This document shows positions 1 to 5,800 of a stretch of 12,407 nucleotides of DNA, one piece after another. Every line of letters begins with the position of its first letter. The first letter of the stretch is position 1. The notes beneath the pieces were generated by a model that did not search any database, was not told where the DNA came from, and saw only the letters and a program-made list of their open reading frames with translations. A program made the position numbers and the translations under genes. Origin of the DNA: SIG578 sp964508295. GTDB lineage: Bacteria > Bacillota > Clostridia > Oscillospirales > Ruminococcaceae. The stretch spans positions 1-12,407 of the forward strand of contig CAZDSQ010000051.1 in the NCBI GenBank assembly GCA_964508295.1. Reading direction: 5' to 3'.

Positions 1-75
1 GCCTGAGAGATTCGGCGATAAACACCTTGCACCTTCGGCACCCGCGTGGATGGCGGGATTCTCCAGAGATTCCTC
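1..75 (-). promoter_or_regulatory. Glycine riboswitch aptamer, partial (runs off left edge)
   Basis: Read on the minus strand, this stretch carries the conserved glycine aptamer core: a 5' CTGGAGA strand, a CCCGC/GCGGG hairpin, the GTGCCGAAGGTGCAAGG segment and the closing AATCTCTCAGGC. The core matches my memory of the first aptamer of the B. subtilis gcvT riboswitch, including GCCGAAGG-GCAA and AATCTCTCAGGC. The window ends where the linker (usually AAAAGGAC) would begin, so I cannot tell whether this is a single aptamer or the first of a tandem pair. The controlled gene lies to the left. By family precedent it would be a glycine cleavage gene or a sodium:amino acid symporter, but that is inference. 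Confidence 0.88.
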
Positions 76-121
76 CACCTTCAGTCTCGAAATTCTAAAG
101 GCTTCTACGAAATATGTATTT

Positions 122-150
122 ATGATACCACTGAATTATCCCTCTGTCAA
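122..150 (-). promoter_or_regulatory. Promoter of the glycine riboswitch transcript
   Basis: On the minus strand a perfect -35 TTGACA (145-150) is followed after exactly 17 nt by -10 TATCAT (122-127). Transcription would start near 115, about 40 nt ahead of the aptamer, which fits a riboswitch leader. Confidence 0.75.
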
Positions 151-213
151 TAGAATTATGACCGAATTGTTAAAAAAACGACCAATTTAGCGGTATATAA
201 TCTGCAAATTCTC

Positions 214-242
214 TTGATTACGGCGGGAAAATGTGTTAAACT
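214..242 (+). promoter_or_regulatory. Likely serS promoter
   Basis: TTGATT (214-219), a 17-nt spacer and TAAACT (237-242) put the start near 249, giving a leader of only about 26 nt before the GTG codon of serS. A TATAAT at 196-201 has no matching -35 at the right distance and is the weaker alternative. The short leader leaves no room for a T-box. Confidence 0.6.
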
Positions 243-274
243 AACCTTAATATCTCTGTTTGGAGGAAAACGAA

Positions 275-1570
275 GTGCTTGACATTAAATTTGTGAGGGA
301 AAACCCTGAAATCGTTAAAGAAAACATTAAAAAGAAGTTTAAGGATGCAAAGCTTCCTTTGGTTGACAAGGCAATCGAGCTTGACGAGAAAAAGAGAGCC
401 GCAATCAGCGAGGCGAGTGACCTTAGAGCTAACAGAAATAAGATAAGCCGTGAAATTGGCGCCCTTATGTCGCAGGGCAAAAAGGACGAGGCTATGAAGA
501 TGCGCGAGCTGGTTTCAACTCAGGCCGCCCGCCTTGCTGAGCTTGAAAAACTTGAGGCCGAGTTTGAAGCCGAGCTTAAAGAAGTTATGATGAAAATTCC
601 TAATATTATAGACGAGTCTGTTCCTCTTGGCAAGAGCGACGAGGAAAACGTTGAGGTACAGCAGTACGGCGAGCAGACCAAGGTAGACTTTGAGATACCC
701 TACCACACCGATATTATGGCTCGCTTTAACGGCATCGACAAGGAAGCCGCAGGAAAGGTAGCAGGCGAGGGCTTTTACTACCTTATGGGAGATATTGCAA
801 GGCTTCACAGCGCAGTCCTCTCCTACGCGCGCGACTTTATGATAGACAAGGGCTTTACCTACTGCGTGCCGCCCTTTATGATAAGAAGCAACGTTGTAAC
901 AGGCGTTATGAGCTTTGAGGAAATGGACGCTATGATGTATAAGATCGAGGGTGAGGACCTTTATCTTATCGGCACCAGCGAGCATTCCATGATAGGCAAG
1001 TTTATCGACTCTATCACCCCTGAGTCTTCCCTGCCCCTTACATTAACCAGCTACTCTCCCTGCTTCAGAAAAGAAAAGGGAGCGCACGGCATCGAGGAGC
1101 GCGGAATTTACAGAATTCACCAGTTTGAAAAGCAGGAAATGATAGTTATCTGCAAGCCCGAGGAGAGTATGGACTGGTTTAACAAGATGTGGAGCTACTC
1201 TGTAGAGCTTTTCCGCTCGCTTGATATCCCCGTTCGCACCTTAGAGTGCTGCTCGGGAGACCTTGCTGACCTTAAGGTTAAGTCCTACGACGTTGAGGCC
1301 TGGAGTCCTAAACAGCAGAAGTACTTTGAGGTCTGCTCCTGCTCCAACCTTGGTGACGCTCAGGCAAGAAGGCTTGGCATCAGAGTTCGCGGTGAGGACG
1401 GCAGTAAGTACCTTGCTCACACCTTAAACAACACAGTTGTTGCTCCCCCGAGAATGTTAATTGCATTTTTGGAGAACAATCTTGAGTTTGACGGCGAGAA
1501 GTATAAGGTAAGAATTCCCGAGGCATTAAGAGCTTATATGGGCGGCAAGACCGAGATCTGCGAGAAATAA
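275..1570 (+). CDS. serS: Seryl-tRNA synthetase (serine--tRNA ligase)
   Basis: Charges tRNA-Ser with serine using ATP in the cytoplasm (class II synthetase). The 431-residue length is normal for bacterial SerRS. The N-terminus MLDIKFVRENPEIVKENI and a charged coiled coil (about residues 27-100) form the tRNA-binding arm. The catalytic core follows: TSEHSMIG from residue 234, motif 2 with SPCFRKEKG from 261 and the downstream HQFEKQEM, SCSNLGDAQARR, and a motif 3 arginine at R393. Motif 3 reads NNTVVAPPRMLIAFLEN, unlike the common bacterial NGSGLAVGRTLVAILEN, so this is a divergent subgroup. The GTG start at 275 is chosen because GGAGG (262-266) sits 8 nt upstream; the upstream in-frame TTG at 260 overlaps that site. 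The gene is monocistronic, between its own promoter and terminator. Confidence 0.95.
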   Translation: MLDIKFVRENPEIVKENIKKKFKDAKLPLVDKAIELDEKKRAAISEASDLRANRNKISREIGALMSQGKKDEAMKMRELVSTQAARLAELEKLEAEFEAELKEVMMKIPNIIDESVPLGKSDEENVEVQQYGEQTKVDFEIPYHTDIMARFNGIDKEAAGKVAGEGFYYLMGDIARLHSAVLSYARDFMIDKGFTYCVPPFMIRSNVVTGVMSFEEMDAMMYKIEGEDLYLIGTSEHSMIGKFIDSITPESSLPLTLTSYSPCFRKEKGAHGIEERGIYRIHQFEKQEMIVICKPEESMDWFNKMWSYSVELFRSLDIPVRTLECCSGDLADLKVKSYDVEAWSPKQQKYFEVCSCSNLGDAQARRLGIRVRGEDGSKYLAHTLNNTVVAPPRMLIAFLENNLEFDGEKYKVRIPEALRAYMGGKTEICEK

Positions 1571-1573
1571 AAC

Positions 1574-1602
1574 AAAAAGGACACCTGCGGGTGTCCTTTT
1601 TT
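1574..1602 (+). terminator. Intrinsic terminator of serS
   Basis: Seven-base-pair stem GGACACC/GGTGTCC (1579-1585 and 1590-1596) with loop TGCG, flanked by five A and six T, starting 4 nt after the serS stop. The A and T runs also make it usable from the minus strand. It is the exact reverse complement of the terminator at 3525-3553. Confidence 0.92.
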
Positions 1603-1650
1603 ATGGAAAATTAAAAGCTGAAAACTATTTTTAACGATTATTGACTTTAA

Positions 1651-1720
1651 TTTGTAGGGCAGGCCTGCCCGCTTTAACAGATATAATCTTGTGGGAGGAC
1701 CAAGGCCCTCCCCTACATTT
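1651..1720. repeat. Small palindromic intergenic repeat (MITE/REP-like)
   Basis: A roughly 70-nt unit bounded by the inverted ends TGTAGGG (1653-1659) and CCCTACA (1711-1717). Inside are a perfect 14-nt palindrome GGGCAGGCCTGCCC (1657-1670) and a hairpin GGGAGG (1693-1698)/CCTCCC (1707-1712). The GC-rich ends contrast with AT-rich flanks. It abuts the lysR stop codon. GTAGGG...CCCTAC units of this style are, from general knowledge, abundant in clostridial gut genomes. Neither hairpin has a T-run on the minus strand, so I do not call it a lysR terminator. Confidence 0.6.
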
Positions 1721-2623
1721 TTAATTTGAATAGTTTTTAACAGTTTCCTTATAGGTCGAGATTATATCGCGCAGAAGGTCGAACTTTTCAAAATCGCTGT
1801 TGTAAACGATGTTTACCTCGCGCATCATACTGAAGTTCTCGATAGGCAGGGCGGCAATCTTGCCCTTTTTAAGCTCGTCAAGGCAGGCAGACTGCGGCAG
1901 AACCGAAACACCGAAGTTTCGGCGCACTAAGTCTTTGATGGTCGCAACGTTGTCGACCTCTAATATAACATTAAAATCGGCAATGTCCATATTGTTACTC
2001 TGCAGGTGCGAAACAAAGAGGTTTTGGGTGTTGGAGCTGGCAAGGCGCAGAATAAGATTTTCCTTTTTAATCTCGTCAACCGTAACAAGCCCCTTTTTAG
2101 CCAGCGGGTGACCGACTCTGGTAACGAGCATAAGGCAGTCGGTGTCAAGCAGGGTGTAGCGCAGAGAGCTGTCGTTGCTTCTGCCCTCAACTATGGCGAG
2201 GTCTATCTCAAAAGTTCTCAGCTTCTCATAAAGATTACTTATAGTGTCAGTAACCATTTTTATGTGAACGCCCTTGTGCTCCGAGGTGTACTTTGCCAGC
2301 GCCTCGGCAATGGGGTTACTCTCAGAGGTGTGGGTAATTCCGACCGAAAGCGATGAGACTCCCGACTTTTCCTTTTTGATAGCCGATTTCATATTCTCGT
2401 AAAGAGTGAACATTCTCTCGGCGTAATGCACAGCGATCTCGCCCTCGGGCGTTGTTAAAAGCTCATTATTTACCCTCTCAAATATCTTTACGTCAAGTTC
2501 CTCTTCAAGCTGTCGGATGTGCTGGCTGACTGCGGGCTGGGTAAGGCTCAGGTGTTTCGCTGCCTCGGTGTAGCTCTTGAGTTGTGCGACCTTTAAAAGT
2601 GACAGTATTTTTTGATTTAACAT
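1721..2623 (-). CDS. LysR-family transcriptional regulator
   Basis: A 300-residue LysR-type regulator, the usual family length. The N-terminal winged helix-turn-helix spans about residues 1-60, with the signature SYTEAAKHLSLTQPAVSQHIRQLEEE and then KIFER. The rest (about 90-300) is the periplasmic-binding-protein-like effector domain (for example LSVGITHTSESNPIAEAL and DLVRRNFGVSVLP). The start is placed at 2623 because GGAG (2631-2634) lies 7 nt upstream and the family N-terminus aligns there; an in-frame ATG at 2677 would add 18 residues that do not look like the family and lacks a comparable ribosome site. The gene is divergent from the mgtC-like gene with overlapping promoters, so that gene and lysR itself are the likely targets. 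The effector is unknown. Confidence 0.93.
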   Translation of the reverse strand: MLNQKILSLLKVAQLKSYTEAAKHLSLTQPAVSQHIRQLEEELDVKIFERVNNELLTTPEGEIAVHYAERMFTLYENMKSAIKKEKSGVSSLSVGITHTSESNPIAEALAKYTSEHKGVHIKMVTDTISNLYEKLRTFEIDLAIVEGRSNDSSLRYTLLDTDCLMLVTRVGHPLAKKGLVTVDEIKKENLILRLASSNTQNLFVSHLQSNNMDIADFNVILEVDNVATIKDLVRRNFGVSVLPQSACLDELKKGKIAALPIENFSMMREVNIVYNSDFEKFDLLRDIISTYKETVKNYSN

Positions 2624-2665
2624 ATTCTCACTCCATAATAAAAATTTATGGCACAGCGCTAAATT

Positions 2666-2680
2666 ATAATTTGACATTAT
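2666..2680. promoter_or_regulatory. Candidate LysR operator (ATAAT-N5-ATTAT, T-N11-A)
   Basis: Interrupted dyad ATAAT (2666-2670) TTGAC ATTAT (2676-2680), containing the T-N11-A arrangement known for LysR-type binding boxes. It covers the mgtC -35 hexamer (2671-2676) and lies just downstream of the predicted lysR start site, a position that could give autorepression. Binding is inferred. Confidence 0.4.
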
Positions 2681-2699
2681 GCATAGTTTCTTGTAGTAT
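2671..2699 (+). promoter_or_regulatory. Promoter of the mgtC-family gene
   Basis: Perfect -35 TTGACA (2671-2676), 17-nt spacer and -10 TAGTAT (2694-2699). The start would be near 2706, leaving a leader of about 80 nt before the ATG at 2789. Confidence 0.68.
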
Positions 2700-2723
2700 A
2701 TTATAAAATGATAAAAAAGTCAA
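2695..2723 (-). promoter_or_regulatory. Promoter of lysR, overlapping the mgtC promoter
   Basis: On the minus strand, -35 TTGACT (2718-2723), a 17-nt spacer and -10 TATACT (2695-2700). Its -10 uses almost the same base pairs as the mgtC -10 on the other strand, so the two promoters should exclude each other. The start would be near 2688, about 65 nt before the lysR ATG. Confidence 0.6.
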
Positions 2724-2736
2724 TAACGGCATCTGC

Positions 2737-2765
2737 AAAAAATGCGGAGGCGTTTTTTCTTTTTT
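2737..2765 (+). terminator. Terminator-like hairpin in the mgtC leader
   Basis: AAAAAATGC (2737-2745), loop GGAG and GCGTTTTTT (2750-2758) can form a 9-bp stem with one G-U pair, followed at once by CTTTTTT. This looks like a weak intrinsic terminator inside the leader, 24 nt before the start codon. A competing pairing of AACGGCAT with ATGC and CGTT (about 2725-2754) is possible. An attenuation role is inference. Confidence 0.4.
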
Positions 2766-2788
2766 AGACAAAACGAAGGAGAAAAGAA

Positions 2789-3523
2789 ATGATTACATTT
2801 TTTGACAATTTCCTTAACAACATCACAATCATGCAAGAGGTTGAATTCTTTATAAGAATACTTGTTGCAGGCATCTGCGGCTCGTTTATCGGCCTTGAGC
2901 GCACCAGAAGATTTAAAGAGGCGGGAATAAGAACCCACATTCTTGTTGCCTGCGCATCGGCGCTTTTGATGGTCGTTTCAAAGTATGGCTTTGCCGACCT
3001 GCAGCTCGGCGGCGAGTTTCTTGCAGGAACAAAGGGCGCTGACCCTTCACGAGTAGCGGCGCAGATAATCTGCGGCATCGGTTTTCTTGGCGCAGGAGTT
3101 ATATTTAAGCACGGTGCTTCGATCAGAGGGCTTACCACCGCCGCAGGTCTTTGGGCAACTTCGGGTATTGGTATTGCAATCGGTGCAGGAATGTATCTTG
3201 AAGGCATATTCGTAACACTTCTTGTTATATTCTCTCAGCTTATTATGCACAAGCTCACCCTTGGTAGAGATAGTGTTGAAACCATTTCGGTCAACGCGAC
3301 GGTTAAAGACCCCGACCTGTTCAGAGAAAGCTTTGAGGCAAAGATGGCGGAAAAGGGCGCAAAGATTACATACGTTTCTATTGCAAAGAGTCCCAACCAG
3401 ACCACTTCATATAAGATCACTCTTGTTCTTTCGAGAAAACAGAATTTGAGCGACATCGTGCTTGATACCGAGGGCGACCAGAACATCGTAATGTTCTCAG
3501 CATCCCCCGCAGGCGTAAACTAA
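2789..3523 (+). CDS. MgtC/SapB-family membrane protein
   Basis: A 244-residue inner-membrane protein of the MgtC/SapB family, linked in other bacteria to growth in low magnesium and to membrane energetics or transport control; its biochemical role here is unknown. Family hallmarks are visible: GLERTRRFKEAGIRTHILVA (from residue 35), the glycine-rich helix QIICGIGFLGAGVI (about 92-105) and RGLTTAAGLWATSGIGIAIG (about 113-132), in a set of about five membrane helices over residues 20-155. The soluble C-terminal part (about 160-240) resembles the ACT-like domain of longer MgtC proteins. The start is supported by GGAG (2778-2781), 7 nt upstream; the internal Met15 has no ribosome site. It is transcribed alone, divergent from lysR, and ends at a bidirectional terminator. 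Confidence 0.92.
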   Translation: MITFFDNFLNNITIMQEVEFFIRILVAGICGSFIGLERTRRFKEAGIRTHILVACASALLMVVSKYGFADLQLGGEFLAGTKGADPSRVAAQIICGIGFLGAGVIFKHGASIRGLTTAAGLWATSGIGIAIGAGMYLEGIFVTLLVIFSQLIMHKLTLGRDSVETISVNATVKDPDLFRESFEAKMAEKGAKITYVSIAKSPNQTTSYKITLVLSRKQNLSDIVLDTEGDQNIVMFSASPAGVN

Positions 3524-3524
3524 G

Positions 3525-3553
3525 AAAAAAGGACACCCGCAGGTGTCCTTTTT
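3525..3553. terminator. Bidirectional intrinsic terminator between convergent genes
   Basis: Stem GGACACC (3531-3537)/GGTGTCC (3542-3548), loop CGCA, with six A before and five T after. It lies directly after the mgtC stop (3523) and 4 nt beyond the stop of the convergent minus-strand gene (3558), so it can serve both. It is identical over 29 nt to the reverse complement of 1574-1602. Confidence 0.92.
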
Positions 3554-3557
3554 ATTT

Positions 3558-3872
3558 TTATTCTGCGTCCTCGTCTAATGTTTCGAGGAGAAAGGTTACG
3601 GGGCGAAATCCGTCGGAGCAGGAGAGCATTGCCGACTTTTTGTTTTTCATCCAGCCGTCAAAGAAATCCTCTGCACCGTAAGAAAGCGCCATAACGTAGT
3701 TTGAGAGTGTATCCCAAGCGCTGCAGCAAAAACCGTCGGGCTTCTTAAAGCCGTTTGCTACGAAAACCTTGCCGACCTGCATATCGCAGGCGTTCTCGAT
3801 GGGGTTTTCGTACTTTGCCATCAGCTCGGGATATTCCGTCCTCGCCATAACCGTTATCTTAACCTTTTTCAT
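3558..3872 (-). CDS. TIGR04076-like small protein, last gene of the uxu operon
   Basis: A 104-residue cytoplasmic protein with no signal peptide or membrane segment. The opening MKKVKITVMARTEYPELM and the motifs GFKKPDGFCCSAW (residues 41-53) and SCSDGFRPVTFLLE (84-97) match what I recall of TIGR04076, a family without an established function. Cysteines at 29, 49, 50 and 85 suggest a metal or redox role, but that is inference. The start is set at 3872 because GGGAG (inside the last codons of uxuB) lies 6 nt upstream; a longer reading from 3908 adds residues encoded within uxuB. Only 1 nt separates the uxuB stop from this ATG, so translation is probably coupled. That ties the protein to hexuronate catabolism by position only. 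Confidence 0.8.
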   Translation of the reverse strand: MKKVKITVMARTEYPELMAKYENPIENACDMQVGKVFVANGFKKPDGFCCSAWDTLSNYVMALSYGAEDFFDGWMKNKKSAMLSCSDGFRPVTFLLETLDEDAE

Positions 3873-3873
3873 A

Positions 3874-4719
3874 TTATACTCCCGAATATGCCGCAAAGCC
3901 TGCGTCAACAGGGAGAACTACGCCTGTAATTGCAGAAGCCGAACGCTCGTCGCAGAGGAAAAGTGTTGCGCCGAGAAGCTCCTCACTATCAACAAATCGG
4001 TGAGTCGGTGTGCCGCCTAATATCTTTGCGCTTCTTGCGGTGGGCGTGCCGTCCTCGTTAAAGAGGAGGGCGCGGTTCTGAGCCGATACTAAGAAGCCAG
4101 GGGCAATAGCGTTGCAGCGGATGCCTGTGCCTGCAAAGTGGGTTGCGAGCCACTGTGTAAAGTTGGAGATGCCGGCTTTTGCCGCTGAGTAAGCGGGAAT
4201 TTTGGTAAGGGGAGTGTAGGCGTTCATTGAGGAAATATTAAGTATACAGCCCTTGCCCTTCTTAACCATATCCTTTGCAAAAACCTGAGTGGGAAGAAGT
4301 GTGCCTTGGAAGTTAAGCTTGAAAACAAAGTCAACGCCGTCGGCCTCGAGGTCGAAAAAGCTCTTGCCGCCCTCTTTGGCCTCGTGGTGATACTCGTTGT
4401 CGGTGGTGGCTCTGGGATTGTTGCCACCCGCGCCGTTAACCAAAATGTCGCACTCGCCAAGGTCATTAAGAACTGCCTTGTGAACTTCCTCGAGAGCTGC
4501 AGGGTCAAGAACGTTTGCCTTGTATCCCTCGCAGATAAAGCCCTCGGCCTTAAGCTCGTCTGCTAAAGCTTTAACTGCATCTTCGTTAAGGTCAAGAGCC
4601 GCAACCTTGGCACCGCTCTGAGCAAAGGCTCTTGCCATAGAGCCGCAGATAAGTCCGCCCGCTCCCGTTACAACAACGACCTTGCCGCTGTAGTCGATAT
4701 TTAAAGGTAAATTCAGCAT
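3874..4719 (-). CDS. uxuB: SDR-type D-mannonate oxidoreductase (fructuronate reductase)
   Basis: Predicted to reduce D-fructuronate to D-mannonate with NAD(P)H in the cytoplasm, the step before UxuA. At 281 residues it is a classical short-chain dehydrogenase, like B. subtilis YjmF (UxuB), rather than the long-chain E. coli UxuB. Visible motifs: cofactor loop TGAGGLICG (18-26), acidic D43 at the end of beta-2 (suggesting NAD preference), NGAGG (95-99), N136, and catalytic S164, Y177 and K181. The start ATG has GGGAGG 8 nt upstream, within the 15-nt gap after uxuA. The specificity call rests mainly on the neighbour uxuA and on similarity of the TGxGGxxCG loop to that group; other polyol or ketose SDRs cannot be excluded from motifs alone. 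Confidence 0.85.
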   Translation of the reverse strand: MLNLPLNIDYSGKVVVVTGAGGLICGSMARAFAQSGAKVAALDLNEDAVKALADELKAEGFICEGYKANVLDPAALEEVHKAVLNDLGECDILVNGAGGNNPRATTDNEYHHEAKEGGKSFFDLEADGVDFVFKLNFQGTLLPTQVFAKDMVKKGKGCILNISSMNAYTPLTKIPAYSAAKAGISNFTQWLATHFAGTGIRCNAIAPGFLVSAQNRALLFNEDGTPTARSAKILGGTPTHRFVDSEELLGATLFLCDERSASAITGVVLPVDAGFAAYSGV

Positions 4720-4734
4720 TTTATTTTCCTCCCG

Positions 4735-5784
4735 TTAGTCCTCGATCTCGCCGCCGTTGGCTTCGATAAGTCCGTTAATGTATGCGCTGCCAAGCGCTCT
4801 GTCGTAAAGTCCGTAGCCTGCTTTTCCTGTTTCTCCCCAGATCATTCTGCCGTGGTCGGGGCGGAAATAACCCTTAAAGCCTGTCTTTACAAGTGCCTTA
4901 ACAATAGCGTTCATATCAAGGCTTCCGTTTTTAGTAAGGTGTCCCGACTCCTCAAAGCTTGTGTCGGGCAGTATCTTTACGTTTCTAAGATGCATAAAGC
5001 CGATGCGGTTTGCCTTAGAGTATTTCTCTACCATCTTGGGAATGTCGTTAGCGGGAGCACAACCAAGCGAGCCTGTGCAGAGGCAGAGGCTGTTAGCCTC
5101 GCTGTCATAAAGAGCCAAAAATCTGTCGAGATTTGCCTCGGTGGTGATAATTCTCGGTATATTAAAGATAGGATACGGGGGATCGTCGGGGTGTATCGCC
5201 ATAACAACGCCGCACTCCTCGGCAACCGGAATTACTTTATTTAAGAAGTACTCGAGGTTTTCCCAAAGCCCCTCCTCGCCAAGCTCTGAGTAGGCGGCGA
5301 TAAGCTCTCTGACCTCGTCCTGAGTGTAGCTGGAATCCCAGCCGGGAAGATGAATGTCGTCTTTCAACGGGTCAAGACCGCGCATCTGCTCCCAGTACAT
5401 AACAAGGCTCGTCGAGCCGTCCTCACCCTCTTTGTCAAGCTGGGTGCGGGTCCAGTCAAAAACGGGCATAAAGTTGTAGGTAACGCACTTAACGCCGTAT
5501 TTTGCGCATCTTCTGATGTTCTCGCAGTAGTTTTCGATGTGTTTTTCTCTCTCGGGTCTGCCGAGCTTTATCTGTTCGGTAACGGGAATGGACTCAACAA
5601 CGTCAAAAACCAGTCCGTTTTCGCGGCAACGGTCAGCGATATATTTTATGCTTTCCTCAGGCCAGACCTCGCCGGGCTTAACGTCGTAGACCGCCGAAAC
5701 GATAGAGCGCATACCGGGAATTTGGCGGATGTACTCTAAGGTAACAGGGTCGCTGTCGCCGTACCATCTGAATGAACTTTTCAT
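4735..5784 (-). CDS. uxuA: Mannonate dehydratase
   Basis: Dehydrates D-mannonate to 2-keto-3-deoxy-D-gluconate, the entry point to KDG kinase and aldolase. The 349-residue protein has the UxuA TIM-barrel pattern: VTYNFMPVFDWTRT (101-114), AIHPDDPP (196-203), CLCTGSLG (234-241), FMHLRNVK (263-270) and FRPDHGRM (307-314). By comparison with the Streptococcus suis enzyme as I remember it, H198, C236, H265 and D310 are the likely divalent-metal ligands; all are present, so it should be active. GGAGG lies 9 nt before the ATG, and the AraC-family regulator ends 16 nt upstream. It is the second gene of a four-gene minus-strand operon. Glucuronate isomerase (uxaC), KDG kinase and KDPG aldolase are not in this window. 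Confidence 0.95.
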   Translation of the reverse strand: MKSSFRWYGDSDPVTLEYIRQIPGMRSIVSAVYDVKPGEVWPEESIKYIADRCRENGLVFDVVESIPVTEQIKLGRPEREKHIENYCENIRRCAKYGVKCVTYNFMPVFDWTRTQLDKEGEDGSTSLVMYWEQMRGLDPLKDDIHLPGWDSSYTQDEVRELIAAYSELGEEGLWENLEYFLNKVIPVAEECGVVMAIHPDDPPYPIFNIPRIITTEANLDRFLALYDSEANSLCLCTGSLGCAPANDIPKMVEKYSKANRIGFMHLRNVKILPDTSFEESGHLTKNGSLDMNAIVKALVKTGFKGYFRPDHGRMIWGETGKAGYGLYDRALGSAYINGLIEANGGEIED

Positions 5785-5800
5785 AAACTGTAACCTCCGT

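Noticed and set aside
260..274. TTG start adding five residues to SerRS
   Set aside because: It overlaps the GGAGG ribosome site, and the family N-terminus MLDIKFVRENPE begins at the GTG at 275.
150..275. Possible T-box leader upstream of serS
   Set aside because: The space is too short, the predicted start leaves about 26 nt, and no T-box motif or terminator/antiterminator pair is visible.
515..985. 156-residue antisense open frame in serS
   Set aside because: It is the complement of conserved SerRS coding sequence with no independent evidence.
2624..2677. Longer LysR start adding 18 residues
   Set aside because: The extension has no family resemblance and lacks a ribosome site as good as the GGAG before 2623; it also crosses the candidate operator.
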